From Marinobacter nitratireducens (GTDB taxonomy: Bacteria > Pseudomonadota > Gammaproteobacteria > Pseudomonadales > Oleiphilaceae): DNA of 64,000 nt. Below are positions 24,523-33,338 of this stretch, piece by piece. The notes under the pieces are model-generated. The model was not told the DNA's origin, made no database searches, and saw only the letters and a list, made by a program, of their open reading frames with translations. Each line of letters begins with the position of its first letter. The first letter of the stretch is position 1. Location: the NCBI RefSeq assembly GCF_000708045.1, contig NZ_ANIE01000006.1, positions 1 to 64,000 of the forward strand. The letters are read 5' to 3'. Both the position numbers and the translations under genes were made by a program.

Positions 24523-25974
24523 ATGACATTGAAGCTAATTCTGGCATTAACGGTGCTCACGTTGGTTGCAGTCGGTGTCTATCACACGAACAAGGCGCTT
24601 CCTGAAGGGCTCAGTTATCGCGGTGACATCAGGCCTCTCCATGGGGCGACGCTACTGACCGATCTCACCTACCATCACCAGGACGGCTCAGAAACCCGCC
24701 ATCACGAAATATTCGACGAAGCCTTCCGCATGATCGGGCAAGCGCAGCATTTCATCCTGGTCGACATGTTTCTTTACAACAGCACTCGACCAGAAGGCGT
24801 TCCACATCGTCCGCTGGCAAAAGAGCTGTCCCAAGCGCTCATCGAAAGCAAAAGAGCCAGGCCCAGCCTTTCCATTACCGTCATTTCTGATCCGCTGAAT
24901 ACCATGTATGGGGGGACCTCTTCACCATGGTTCGAGGCTCTCAGGGCTGAGGGTATTACCGTCATAGAAACCAACCTGTTACCCATGCGCGACAGCAATC
25001 CGGCCTGGTCGTCAATGTGGCGGATCTGCTGCCGCTGGTCAGGCAACGACTCGAGCGCAGGGTGGCTAGGAAACGCCCTGGGTAGCCAGCCCGTCACACT
25101 TCGCAGTTACCTGGCTCTCCTCAACTTCAAAGCCAATCATCGGAAATTGCTTGTTGTCGATGAGCAGGACTCGCTAAGGGCTCTGGTCACATCCGCCAAT
25201 CCTCATGACGGCAGCAGTCGCCACAGTAATGTCGGATTGAGCTTTCAGGGCGCAGCCGCAAGGGATGTGTTACGCAGCGAGTTGGCTGTGATGGCGATGT
25301 CAGGCGCGGAGACCAGCGCCTTCGAAAAGTGGCTCGACACACCCAATGCGCCTTCTGAGACGGTCACAGAGGTGTCTAAGTCCGGCGAAATATCAATACT
25401 GACCGAATCCGCGATCCGGGACCGAATATTGAATATGATCTCGGACGCGAAACGGGGGGATCACCTCGATCTCGCCGTGTTCTATCTGTCCCACCGCGCG
25501 ACCATCGAGGCTCTCCTCAATGCGGTCGGTCGAGGGGTAAAAATCCGGGTACTCCTGGACGCCAATAACGAAGCGTTCGGACATCAGAAGAGCGGGATCC
25601 CCAACCGGCAAGCCGCGATGGAACTCCATCATGCTGGCGTCCCGGTACGCTGGTGCAATACGCTCGGAGAGCAATGCCACAGCAAGTTACTGATGCTCAG
25701 GCCTGCCCGAGGCGCGCCCCAGCTTTTACTGGGCTCTGCCAACTTTACCCGACGAAACCTGGATGATCTCAATCTGGAAACCAGTGTCTGGCTTTCTGTA
25801 CCGCAGGAATCGGCCATTGTCCAAAAAGCCGTTGCTTTTTTCGACCAGCAGTGGAGACACGGTCCGGATCAAGATCCGGTGATGAGCCTGCCCTATGACA
25901 CCTGGGCCGATGAATCCAGATTTCGCTACTGGCGATACCGCATCATGGAATTCACGGGGCTATCGACGTTCTAG
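24523..25974 (+). CDS. phospholipase D-family protein (cardiolipin-synthase-like)
   Basis: This 483-residue protein has an N-terminal membrane or signal helix (LKLILALTVLTLVAVGV) and two PLD halves. The first motif is complete, NHRKLLVVD (HxKx4D), followed by TSANPHDGSSRHSN. The second is CHSKLLMLR, where the usual Asp is Arg, followed by GSANFTRRNLDDLN. Both catalytic His-Lys pairs are therefore present. The layout resembles cardiolipin synthases or phosphatidyltransferases acting at the inner membrane, but a phosphodiesterase role is equally possible. It is probably co-transcribed with the amidotransferase. Confidence 0.82.
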   Translation: MTLKLILALTVLTLVAVGVYHTNKALPEGLSYRGDIRPLHGATLLTDLTYHHQDGSETRHHEIFDEAFRMIGQAQHFILVDMFLYNSTRPEGVPHRPLAKELSQALIESKRARPSLSITVISDPLNTMYGGTSSPWFEALRAEGITVIETNLLPMRDSNPAWSSMWRICCRWSGNDSSAGWLGNALGSQPVTLRSYLALLNFKANHRKLLVVDEQDSLRALVTSANPHDGSSRHSNVGLSFQGAAARDVLRSELAVMAMSGAETSAFEKWLDTPNAPSETVTEVSKSGEISILTESAIRDRILNMISDAKRGDHLDLAVFYLSHRATIEALLNAVGRGVKIRVLLDANNEAFGHQKSGIPNRQAAMELHHAGVPVRWCNTLGEQCHSKLLMLRPARGAPQLLLGSANFTRRNLDDLNLETSVWLSVPQESAIVQKAVAFFDQQWRHGPDQDPVMSLPYDTWADESRFRYWRYRIMEFTGLSTF

Positions 25975-25991
25975 CATCACCCGATGTCTTA

Positions 25992-26630
25992 TCAGAGCGG
26001 CTTTCGTAACATAGCAACATCTTTTGCAGGTATTTCCAAATGCCAGTCATGCTGCTCTGCAAGCACCCGGAAGGTTTGCTCCCGATAGAACACCACGTGC
26101 GTTGGATCCCGGCGATAATGCCAGTTGGCAAACCGATCGTCGTCGGTCTGGAAGCAGGTCATGATACCAAGCCAACCGCCGGGCTTTAGCAGCGTGTCCA
26201 GGGTTTGAAAGACTTCTGCCGGGGCATGGAGGTGTTCGACAACTTCGGTACAGGTGATAAAGTCATACTGATCCTCAAGCACCGACGGATCCGGCTGAAA
26301 AAAAGGATCAAAAAGGCGCATCGTCATTCCCGCCTCTACCAGCATCCCGGCCAGTACTGGCCCCGGGCCACATCCGAAATCAAGCCCAATGCTCCCCCCA
26401 TCGACGCGCTTCAACAAGGGGTCCGCCAACTTGGAGAGAAAACGGCGATAGCCGGGATCATCTTCGGTATTTTCATGCAGTTCGTAGATCCTCCTTTCCT
26501 CCGACTCGGACAACCGACAGGCTTCCGTCATCACGGTGGCCTCGCAGGATGAACAGCGCAAATACGCGAGTCCTCCCACCTCTGAAAAAAGACTTAACAC
26601 CCCTTTGATACAGACCGGACAATGCTCCAT
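25992..26630 (-). CDS. SAM-dependent methyltransferase with N-terminal zinc ribbon
   Basis: The 212-residue protein has an N-terminal CPVC...CSSC pair suggesting a zinc ribbon, then a class I methyltransferase domain. That domain has motif I IGLDFGCGPGPVLAGML, an acidic strand end LFDPFF and motif IV ITCTEVVEHLHAP. A late segment, DPTHVVFYREQTFRVL, is typical of methyltransferases acting on small molecules or lipid-linked sugars. The substrate is not evident. It converges with the PLD-like gene with only 17 bases between stops. Confidence 0.87.
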   Translation of the reverse strand: MEHCPVCIKGVLSLFSEVGGLAYLRCSSCEATVMTEACRLSESEERRIYELHENTEDDPGYRRFLSKLADPLLKRVDGGSIGLDFGCGPGPVLAGMLVEAGMTMRLFDPFFQPDPSVLEDQYDFITCTEVVEHLHAPAEVFQTLDTLLKPGGWLGIMTCFQTDDDRFANWHYRRDPTHVVFYREQTFRVLAEQHDWHLEIPAKDVAMLRKPL

Positions 26631-26805
26631 ACGCCCCCCAAACCTAAATTATGTTTCATTGTCATTTCCGGCCATGACCGCTGATTCGTGACCTGCCACG
26701 AAATTCCCTCATTGACCCCGTGCCTATACTGGCCGGGCAAATAATAACAACCGCAAGCACATGACGACATAAAACCGGGCATGCCCCCGGTTCAGGGAAG
26801 GAAAC

Positions 26806-27828
26806 ATGGAAACTTCAAACCGAATCGCACAGGAAGTGCCGATCATGTCGGCACGCTATGCGCGACGCTTTATCCAGTTCATGGAACGCCGTGGGGTGAA
26901 ACGTCAAGCACTCATCAAAGACACGAACATCAATGAAGAACAACTCGAGAACCAGGAGGCCTGCCTATCGATCAATCAGGTCATGAGGCTTCTGGAAAAC
27001 GCCAACTGGCTGATGGTGGATGAGCGGGCCCCATTCCAGTTTGGCCAGCAACTTGATCTTCCAAGCCACGGATTACTCGGTTTTGCTGTACTGGGTCAGG
27101 AAAATCCGAGACAGCTGATCGGCATGATCGTTCAGTACCTCCGGGTCGGGCTGCCCTTGATGGATATGGACCTGAGTTCAACCGGATCGACGTTCCGCAT
27201 TCGCCTGATAGATACCTGGGAGCTGGGTGCGCTCCTCCCCTGCGTTGCCAAGATATACATGGGGAGCATTTACAGAATTGCGTCCCAGGTTTGTGATCAT
27301 TTCGAGATCCAGTTCTGCTTTCCTTCGGGCATCAAAGATGAGGCGTGGCGTACAGTAGCCGGCAATACCGACTTCCGTTTTGATCAGCCCTACAACCAGG
27401 TCACGATGCCACTTGCCGGGCGCCCTGCTCGACCTGATGATGCCACTCTGGAGTTTCTGGTCGCCCGCAATCGCCAATCCACGGAAGAACGTAGCCGGGA
27501 GTCTGACGAGACAGTGATGCAGGTACGGGAAATGATCATGAGTCAGCCGGGCCGGCCATGTACGACCGAAAATATTGCCCGCAGACTCGATATAAGTGCC
27601 CGTACCCTTCGACAGCACCTTTCCGCCGCAGGGACCTCCTTCCGGAAGCTCAGAAATGAGATTCGCGAGAGTTTTGCAACACTGTATCTCAAAGACACCA
27701 ACGTCCCGCTGGAATCCATTGCCGACAAACTCGGCTTCAGTGATCAGGCAGGTTTTACCAAGGCCTATCGTTCCTGGACAGGCACCACCCCCGGCGATGT
27801 CCGACGACAAGCCCGGCAGAAAAACTGA
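26806..27828 (+). CDS. AraC-family regulator, OruR/ArgR-like
   Basis: The 340-residue protein has an N-terminal arabinose-binding-like domain of the OruR type (ARRFIQFMERRGVKRQAL, LPSHGLLGFAVLG) and a C-terminal AraC helix-turn-helix. The latter includes CTTENIARRLDISARTLRQ and VPLESIADKLGFSDQAGFT, ending KAYRSWTGTTPGDVR. The start follows AAGGAAAC. Such regulators in oil-degrading marine bacteria often sit next to catabolic or surface genes. Here the neighbour in the same direction is the secreted ASH-domain/DUF6160 pair, a candidate target, though this is position-based inference. Confidence 0.88.
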   Translation: METSNRIAQEVPIMSARYARRFIQFMERRGVKRQALIKDTNINEEQLENQEACLSINQVMRLLENANWLMVDERAPFQFGQQLDLPSHGLLGFAVLGQENPRQLIGMIVQYLRVGLPLMDMDLSSTGSTFRIRLIDTWELGALLPCVAKIYMGSIYRIASQVCDHFEIQFCFPSGIKDEAWRTVAGNTDFRFDQPYNQVTMPLAGRPARPDDATLEFLVARNRQSTEERSRESDETVMQVREMIMSQPGRPCTTENIARRLDISARTLRQHLSAAGTSFRKLRNEIRESFATLYLKDTNVPLESIADKLGFSDQAGFTKAYRSWTGTTPGDVRRQARQKN

Positions 27829-27850
27829 ACACTCCAATCACACTTTCAAT

Positions 27851-27872
27851 TTGAAACCAGTCACGGTTTCAA
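27851..27872. promoter_or_regulatory. 8-bp inverted repeat after AraC-type gene
   Basis: TTGAAACC-AGTCAC-GGTTTCAA is a perfect 22-bp palindrome, 22 bases after the regulator's stop and about 210 bases before the next gene. It could be a weak terminator or an operator for the secreted-protein operon. The rest of the 254-base gap contains a second spaced repeat (AAGCCTGC at 27906, GCAGGCTT at 27935) and no gene I can support. Confidence 0.45.
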
Positions 27873-28081
27873 CATTATTTACACATCCTCTCCGCTTTGG
27901 ACAAAAAGCCTGCCGTGGCAAGCAATGACCCACAGCAGGCTTCCCGTGCCTAATGATGCGGCACTCATGCGCACAGAAGCGCGTGGCAAAGGGATCTTTG
28001 CAAGTCCGATTGAGCAGTCCGTGTCGGTGTTGTCTGCAGCCCTCTCTCAACAACAACGAACGCTTTACAAAGGACGAATTC

Positions 28082-29893
28082 ATGAAATGCAGGAATCTCA
28101 ACGCAGGGGTCCGCAAGCTTGGGCCGGCCATCGCTGCAGCAGCGCTGATGGCCGGCGGCGGTCAGGCCGCCGCCGCTCCAGTATCTCTTACTCTCGACTT
28201 CTCTTGCCCCTTCCCGCTGATCGGTGACCAGCCGATCCGGGCTGAAATCAGTGCCGACATCCCGGCAACAGCCACCGTTGGCAACCCAACCCCGGAATTC
28301 GAAGTAACCGCGCTGACCGTGGTGAACGAGGATTCCCGTACCGGGCTTAAGCTTGTAGGCTCCGAAACGGTGGAAGGCTCCGCCGTTTCCTATAACGAGG
28401 TGGTGACTCAAAGCCGCACGCTGGATCAGATCGTCAACCTCTCGATTCCCCAAACCCCGATTCCCAATGAAACGGGCGAGTTCACGGTTCCCGCGACAGG
28501 CAACGCGCCGGCGGTCACCTTTACCGACCAGGATGTCGGTGAAGCGGAAATCCGCGTGGGCGCTCTATCCCTGAGCCTGATCGCCCGCACCGCGAATGGC
28601 GACATTGCCCCAGCACCCATCGGTGAAATCGACACTGACTGTACTCAACTTGCCGGTCAGAACAATCTGCTGCAAACCATCATGGTTGAAGGTGACGTGG
28701 TTGAAACACCCCGCATTGCCGTTAACCGCGAGGAAGTTGCCTTTGGCAACGTACAGGCGGGTCTGACTGAACAGGACACCATTACAATCACCAACACAGG
28801 CAACGCTGCCCTGGGCATTAATGGCATCAGCATCGCCGGTGCCGACAGCATTGCCTTCATGCAAACCAACAGCTGCAGCACTATCGCACCGAATGCGGCC
28901 TGCGATGTCGACGTTACCTACATTCCAAGCGGCGAAGGTAGCCAGACTGCAACCCTCACCATTGCCTCTACTGACGCAGAAAACCCGAGCGTCGACGTCG
29001 CATTGAGCGGTAACAGCGTGCTCGCCCCGGTACCAGAGATCGGCGTTAACCCCGGCTCGGTTGACCTCGGCCGTCTACTTCTGGGTGAAAGTTCCTCCGC
29101 TCAGGTAACGGTATCCAACAGTGGTAACGAAACCCTGCTGATCAATGGCATCAGCCTGACCGGCTCCGATGCGTCTGAATTTACCCAGACCAACAACTGC
29201 ACCACCGTTGCTCCCGATCAGAGCTGCACCATCGATCTGGCGTTTACCGCCGGCGCTGTGGGTGTCAGCAATGCTCAGCTTGTGATTGCCTCAGACGATC
29301 CGGAAAACCCGGAGATCACGGTCCCGGTCACCGCTGAAGGGTATGAGGAAACCGGCTCTGTGATTGAATTGCTGCTGGCCCTTGAAGGCTCCACCTACAT
29401 CAAATCTTCCGGCAGCACCCTGCCCCTGAATGGCAGCATCGCAACCGCTCTTGACCTCGCCTCAGGCACATTCGAAGCAGATCTGGCGGTTGATCCCACC
29501 GTGGGCAACTTCTCCATCAAGCTCCTGTTCAGCCGCCTGAACGCGGTTGCTAACGTCGAGTTCGAGCAAGCAGAGATGACCACCGGCACGCTGATCAATG
29601 GCGAACTGACCGCCAACTCACACCTCTACGTGAAGGTGCCCAGGGTTGCACTCAAGCTGTTCGGCATTCCGTTCAAAGTGGGCGGCGGTGACCAGTGCCA
29701 GACCATTGAGCCCGTGGACATCACCCTGACCTCTCCCGAGGGATCCAACTTCTCCCCAGCCACCGGCGGCAACGTGAGTGGCGAGTACACCCTGCCTCCA
29801 CTGGAAAACTGTGGACTGCTGACCGACGTTCTCAACCAGTTCCTCACCGGCCCCGGCAACACCATCGACCTGATGCTGACACCGGAGCAGTAA
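28082..29893 (+). CDS. secreted protein with two ASH/choice-of-anchor-D domains
   Basis: I start at ATG 28082 after AAAGGACG, giving 603 residues. The longer upstream frame has no signal character. The signal peptide is hydrophobic and Ala-rich (AIAAAALMAGGGQAAAA). Residues ~35-205 resemble the DUF6801-type beta domain seen in marine gammaproteobacteria. Two immunoglobulin-like ASH repeats follow (~215-320 and ~320-425), each with FGNVQAGLTEQDT- or LGRLLLGESSSAQ-like strands and a Cys pair (NSCSTIAPNAACDV, NNCTTVAPDQSCTI), probably disulfides. A C-terminal beta-rich region of ~170 residues follows. It would be exported and may act at the cell surface. It is followed by the DUF6160 gene. Confidence 0.82.
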   Translation: MKCRNLNAGVRKLGPAIAAAALMAGGGQAAAAPVSLTLDFSCPFPLIGDQPIRAEISADIPATATVGNPTPEFEVTALTVVNEDSRTGLKLVGSETVEGSAVSYNEVVTQSRTLDQIVNLSIPQTPIPNETGEFTVPATGNAPAVTFTDQDVGEAEIRVGALSLSLIARTANGDIAPAPIGEIDTDCTQLAGQNNLLQTIMVEGDVVETPRIAVNREEVAFGNVQAGLTEQDTITITNTGNAALGINGISIAGADSIAFMQTNSCSTIAPNAACDVDVTYIPSGEGSQTATLTIASTDAENPSVDVALSGNSVLAPVPEIGVNPGSVDLGRLLLGESSSAQVTVSNSGNETLLINGISLTGSDASEFTQTNNCTTVAPDQSCTIDLAFTAGAVGVSNAQLVIASDDPENPEITVPVTAEGYEETGSVIELLLALEGSTYIKSSGSTLPLNGSIATALDLASGTFEADLAVDPTVGNFSIKLLFSRLNAVANVEFEQAEMTTGTLINGELTANSHLYVKVPRVALKLFGIPFKVGGGDQCQTIEPVDITLTSPEGSNFSPATGGNVSGEYTLPPLENCGLLTDVLNQFLTGPGNTIDLMLTPEQ

Positions 29894-29917
29894 GGAAGCG
29901 GGCATAACGATGCCCTG

Positions 29918-29940
29918 GCCTGCCGGCTCTGCCGGCAGGC
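29918..29940 (+). terminator. intercistronic 10-bp hairpin
   Basis: GCCTGCCGGC-TCT-GCCGGCAGGC is a perfect 10-bp stem with a 3-base loop, 24 bases after the ASH-domain stop and 31 bases before the DUF6160 start. No U tract follows. It may attenuate read-through or protect the upstream mRNA end so that the two proteins are made in different amounts. Confidence 0.65.
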
Positions 29941-29971
29941 ACCCAACGACAAAAAAGAAAGGAAATCTGAA

Positions 29972-30793
29972 ATGAAAAGCCTGAAAAAAACAGCGTTAGT
30001 GCTGGCCGTAGCCGGTTTGCCCCTGGCGGCGCAAGCCGAGCTAAAGCCCCTCGAAGACACTCACATGGGTAACATTACCGGCCAGGCCGGTGTCACCATC
30101 GAACTGGAAACCAAGGTCAACATCGGCGAGTTCAAATACACCGATGAGGGCTCCCTCTCCATCCGCGACATCTCAATCGGCGGTGCAAACCGGACCGACC
30201 TGTTCGAAGAGATCACCGATCCTGCCATCCGAAATATGGCGTTCGGGACCACCAGTGACCTGATCGACAACATCAAGGTCGAGATCGACGTCGCCGCTGA
30301 CGGTGACGCCCTGATCAATGTCTGGCCACTTACCGCCGCGCCGATCGACTTCGGCATCAGCACCGGCGAGTGGACCCTCGAAGGCCAAACGGACACCACC
30401 CTTCTGGCCAACAACTTCTCGATGGTCGGCGCCGTCACCAAACTCGGCCTGACGGTGGATACCGCCACCGACACCCTGAATCTGAACACCATGTTCGGCA
30501 TTTCCGATCTGGATGTGGATATCCCGTTCCTCGCTCTCGGCATCCGTGATCTGAAACTCACCGGCGACCAGTACCTGGAAAACCCGGGCATCCTGACTAT
30601 CGGCGCAACCGTCGATATGGATATCTACAACGGTACCCGCGCCAATGGCGGCGATGCCCTGGCAATCGACCTCAACACCTTCAAAGCGGACATGACCGTT
30701 GGACAGGTGCTGGTGGGAGGAACGTCAATCGGGTCCCTGACCATCGACAACCTGGCCGTTCAGAATACCGCTATGCGTATCTACGGCCACTGA
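29972..30793 (+). CDS. DUF6160-type secreted protein
   Basis: The 273-residue product begins with a signal peptide (KTALVLAVAGLPLAAQA) followed by the DUF6160 hallmark ELKPLEDTHMGNITGQAGV. The rest is a regular beta-rich sequence with repeated LxLxT and IDNL segments, poor in Cys, and probably a surface-exposed or outer-membrane-associated beta structure. The family is frequent in Marinobacter-like bacteria and has no established function that I know. Its ribosome binding site is AAAGGAAATC. It probably shares a transcript with the preceding ASH-domain gene, modulated by the hairpin between them. Confidence 0.8.
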   Translation: MKSLKKTALVLAVAGLPLAAQAELKPLEDTHMGNITGQAGVTIELETKVNIGEFKYTDEGSLSIRDISIGGANRTDLFEEITDPAIRNMAFGTTSDLIDNIKVEIDVAADGDALINVWPLTAAPIDFGISTGEWTLEGQTDTTLLANNFSMVGAVTKLGLTVDTATDTLNLNTMFGISDLDVDIPFLALGIRDLKLTGDQYLENPGILTIGATVDMDIYNGTRANGGDALAIDLNTFKADMTVGQVLVGGTSIGSLTIDNLAVQNTAMRIYGH

Positions 30794-30807
30794 TCCAGGT
30801 TCGTTGT

Positions 30808-31788
30808 TCAGCCCTCACACAGGGCGCTACGTAACTGTTGATCCAGCCCGGCAGTCTCTATTGGCTCCGGGCTGATCACTTCCAGTCTGGATTGGTCACG
30901 GGGCTCCGTATCCAGTACTGAAAGGGCACCATCGACCACATTAATCGCCCGCCACCCCTCTGTCGTTCGGACCACTGCCTTGAAACGTACGAGGCGGCTG
31001 TCCATGGACATAACCAGTAGGGCACTCTCGTCAAAGACACCATCCGGGTGAATCCGCCAGCCAACACTATGGAATCCCTGCCCTGAGTTTTCCGCCACCT
31101 GCCATGGTGCCTCGTCAATGGAAACAGGTTCCTTCACCTCGTGGGCGTGATGGTGGTGATGCGCATCTGGCTGAGACACTTCGGAAAGCGCGGTGTTTCC
31201 ATCCAGCCACTCCGGACGCAACTTCCCGTAACGGGTCCGGAATACGGTTTTTTTCTCCGGCCGAAGATCACCGGCCCATTGATCGAACCGGAGGAGTTGC
31301 TCAGGGCTGCTCAGATCAGTCTTATTGGCGACCAGGATGTCTGCGGCCGCAACCTGATCCCGGAACTGAACATTCTCCCGCACTTTCTGGTCATCGAGTT
31401 TTCGGGGATCGACCAGAGTAATGACCGGTCCCAGGTCCAGCACATCGGCATAGTGTTCGCTGGTCAGGGTTTCCAGTATTTGTGAGGGGTGGCCAAGCCC
31501 TGTGGGCTCAATGATCAGGCGATCTGGGCGAGCCTTGTGGATCAGCTGGTTGAGGCCGATCTGCATCGGCAGGCCGGCGACACAACACATGCAGCCACCG
31601 GGAATTTCCTTGATAAAGGCCCCGTTGGTCTGCAAAAGGGCCCCATCGATCCCAACTTCGCCGAACTCGTTCACCAACACCGCCCAAACCTCATCGTCGG
31701 GTTTGGACTTCAGGAGGTCCAGAATCGCCGTGGTTTTGCCGACGCCGAGAAAGCCGAGGATCAGGTTGGTGGGTATGGGTTGTTTCAT
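30808..31788 (-). CDS. COG0523 (CobW/ZigA-like) metallochaperone GTPase
   Basis: The 326-residue protein is a G3E-family GTPase. It has Walker A GFLGVGKTTAIL, VNEFGEVGIDG, the metal-binding CxCC motif in GGCMCCVAG, EPTGLGHPS and the guanine-specificity NKTD. A histidine cluster (DAHHHHHAHE) precedes the C-terminal CobW domain. Zur-controlled members supply zinc to essential enzymes when zinc is scarce. A near-perfect Zur box lies 25 bases upstream of the start, so a zinc role is much more likely than cobalt. It is monocistronic. Confidence 0.92.
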   Translation of the reverse strand: MKQPIPTNLILGFLGVGKTTAILDLLKSKPDDEVWAVLVNEFGEVGIDGALLQTNGAFIKEIPGGCMCCVAGLPMQIGLNQLIHKARPDRLIIEPTGLGHPSQILETLTSEHYADVLDLGPVITLVDPRKLDDQKVRENVQFRDQVAAADILVANKTDLSSPEQLLRFDQWAGDLRPEKKTVFRTRYGKLRPEWLDGNTALSEVSQPDAHHHHHAHEVKEPVSIDEAPWQVAENSGQGFHSVGWRIHPDGVFDESALLVMSMDSRLVRFKAVVRTTEGWRAINVVDGALSVLDTEPRDQSRLEVISPEPIETAGLDQQLRSALCEG

Positions 31789-31807
31789 GATGGGTCTACC
31801 GCCAGAT

Positions 31808-31830
31808 AAAACGTTATACTATAACACTTT
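31808..31830 (-). promoter_or_regulatory. Zur box
   Basis: The core GTTATACTATAAC (31813-31825) is a palindrome that matches the Zur consensus centre GTTATAnTATAAC at every defined position. The flanks AAAAC and ACTTT are A/T-rich as in known sites. It sits immediately upstream of the COG0523 gene, so zinc-bound Zur should repress it. Confidence 0.85.
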
Positions 31831-31853
31831 TTAGCATCACGAAATCCCAGTGT

Positions 31854-32657
31854 TCAATGTTTCTTTCTCACCAGACGATCCAACCGAAGTCGTTCACGAT
31901 CATCAAACATGCAACGACTGCCCCAGGCAACCGCGATCAAGGTTCCGAAGCCGGTTCCAACAGTGATCGTCAGCATCACCAGTATCTGGTATTTCACCGC
32001 CACGGACGGCGGACTGCCGGCGAGAATCTGGCCAGTCATCATACCCGGAAGACTGACAATGCCCGCTGCGGCCATGGCGTTGATGGACGGCATCATACCG
32101 CTGCGCATCGCTTGCCGACGGATACTCTCAAGTGCCGAACGCCAGGTCTCACCCAGCATAAGACGGTTCTCAATGACAGCGCGCTGGCTCCAGACCGATT
32201 CGGTCAACCGGTCGAGACTCAAGGCAACACCGGTCATGGTATTTCCAAGCATCATACCTAGCAGCGGAATGGCGTATTGGGGCGAATACCAGGGGTCCGG
32301 ACCGATCACCACGGCCAGAATCAGCACCGTTACCGTGAACGAGGAAACAAACATGGCGCCGGTACCGATCCCGAACGACCAGAATCCCTTGAGACGGCGC
32401 TGTTGTCGGGCAACCACTTCCCGACCCGCTACCAGCAGCATGATCACCGCCAGCAACGCTATCCAGTAGAACTCAGAAGACGCAAAAAGCGCCTCCAGAA
32501 CCAGACCAATCAATGCCAGCTGAATAATGGTACGGGCACTGGCAATGAACAGGGTTCGAACGATACCGAGGCGAGCGACCATGCTGACACCGCCCAGCGC
32601 CAGAATCAGCAGCGCAGCCAATGCCAGTTTCCACCAGGCCAGGTCAATCACTTCCAT
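31854..32657 (-). CDS. fetB: FetB-type ABC transporter permease
   Basis: The 267-residue integral membrane protein matches the FetB/UPF0014 family, with several hydrophobic helices. Family segments include ARTIIQLALIGLVL near the start, IPLLGMMLGNTMTGVALSLDR, and GMMTGQILAGSPPSVAVKYQ with its Pro-Gly-Met-Met motif. With the ATPase FetA it forms an exporter that in E. coli raises resistance to iron-linked oxidative stress. Its start overlaps the fetA 3' end by 14 bases, indicating coupled translation. Confidence 0.9.
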   Translation of the reverse strand: MEVIDLAWWKLALAALLILALGGVSMVARLGIVRTLFIASARTIIQLALIGLVLEALFASSEFYWIALLAVIMLLVAGREVVARQQRRLKGFWSFGIGTGAMFVSSFTVTVLILAVVIGPDPWYSPQYAIPLLGMMLGNTMTGVALSLDRLTESVWSQRAVIENRLMLGETWRSALESIRRQAMRSGMMPSINAMAAAGIVSLPGMMTGQILAGSPPSVAVKYQILVMLTITVGTGFGTLIAVAWGSRCMFDDRERLRLDRLVRKKH

Positions 32658-33252
32658 CGATTTGCTCCAGTGTTGTGCCCGCTATCACATAGTGGCGGTC
32701 CGCCACACGCTCTATTTGACTGTGGTCGTGAGCAACCCATATCACCGGTACCTGTGACTTATGGATCTCCGCTTTCAGCCAGGCCTCCACCCGACGGGTC
32801 ATGGACTCATCCAGATTGGCGGTCGGTTCATCCAGCAGAAGGGCTTTTGGGGATCTGGCCATGGCCCGCAGCAAGGCAAGCCGCTGCCTTTCTCCTGACG
32901 ACAGCCGATCCACCGTCCAGTCCATCACGTCATTGCTGAACCCAAAGGCTTCCAGAGCCACCAGGTCGCAGTGTTCCGGAAAATGTTCCCCCACCGACTC
33001 GAACCACCACTGACTGTCGGCCGGAACCATCATCGCCTGCCTGCGCCAATGGCTTGCCGGCATAGACAACTGGGAAACATCGTCCAGATAGGCACATCCA
33101 TCATGAGGTTCAAGATCCGCAATGGCTCTCAGAAGCCGACTTTTGCCGCTGCCGGAGGGACCGGATATGCAGACGACCTCGCCTGCACGCACGGTCAGGT
33201 TGACGCCAGCCAGCGCGCCGATGGAAAGCGCTTCAATTTTCAGAGTTGTCAC
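32644..33252 (-). CDS. fetA: FetA-type ABC transporter ATPase
   Basis: This ATPase has Walker [12 protein letters not shown], the signature [15 protein letters not shown] and Walker [14 protein letters not shown], followed by the switch His in [11 protein letters not shown] prefer the GTG at 33252 (202 residues). An ATG at 33318 would add 22 residues but would leave only about 20 bases for a divergent promoter with rluF. It pairs with FetB downstream (14-base overlap) as a probable iron exporter. Confidence 0.88.
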   Translation of the reverse strand: MTTLKIEALSIGALAGVNLTVRAGEVVCISGPSGSGKSRLLRAIADLEPHDGCAYLDDVSQLSMPASHWRRQAMMVPADSQWWFESVGEHFPEHCDLVALEAFGFSNDVMDWTVDRLSSGERQRLALLRAMARSPKALLLDEPTANLDESMTRRVEAWLKAEIHKSQVPVIWVAHDHSQIERVADRHYVIAGTTLEQIDGSD

Positions 33253-33338
33253 AAAGGCCCCGGAATCGTTGGGTCGGATTTTTCTCGCCAATATACCTGT
33301 TATTATGCGCTTTCTCATTTTCTGCTCCCGGATGCTTC

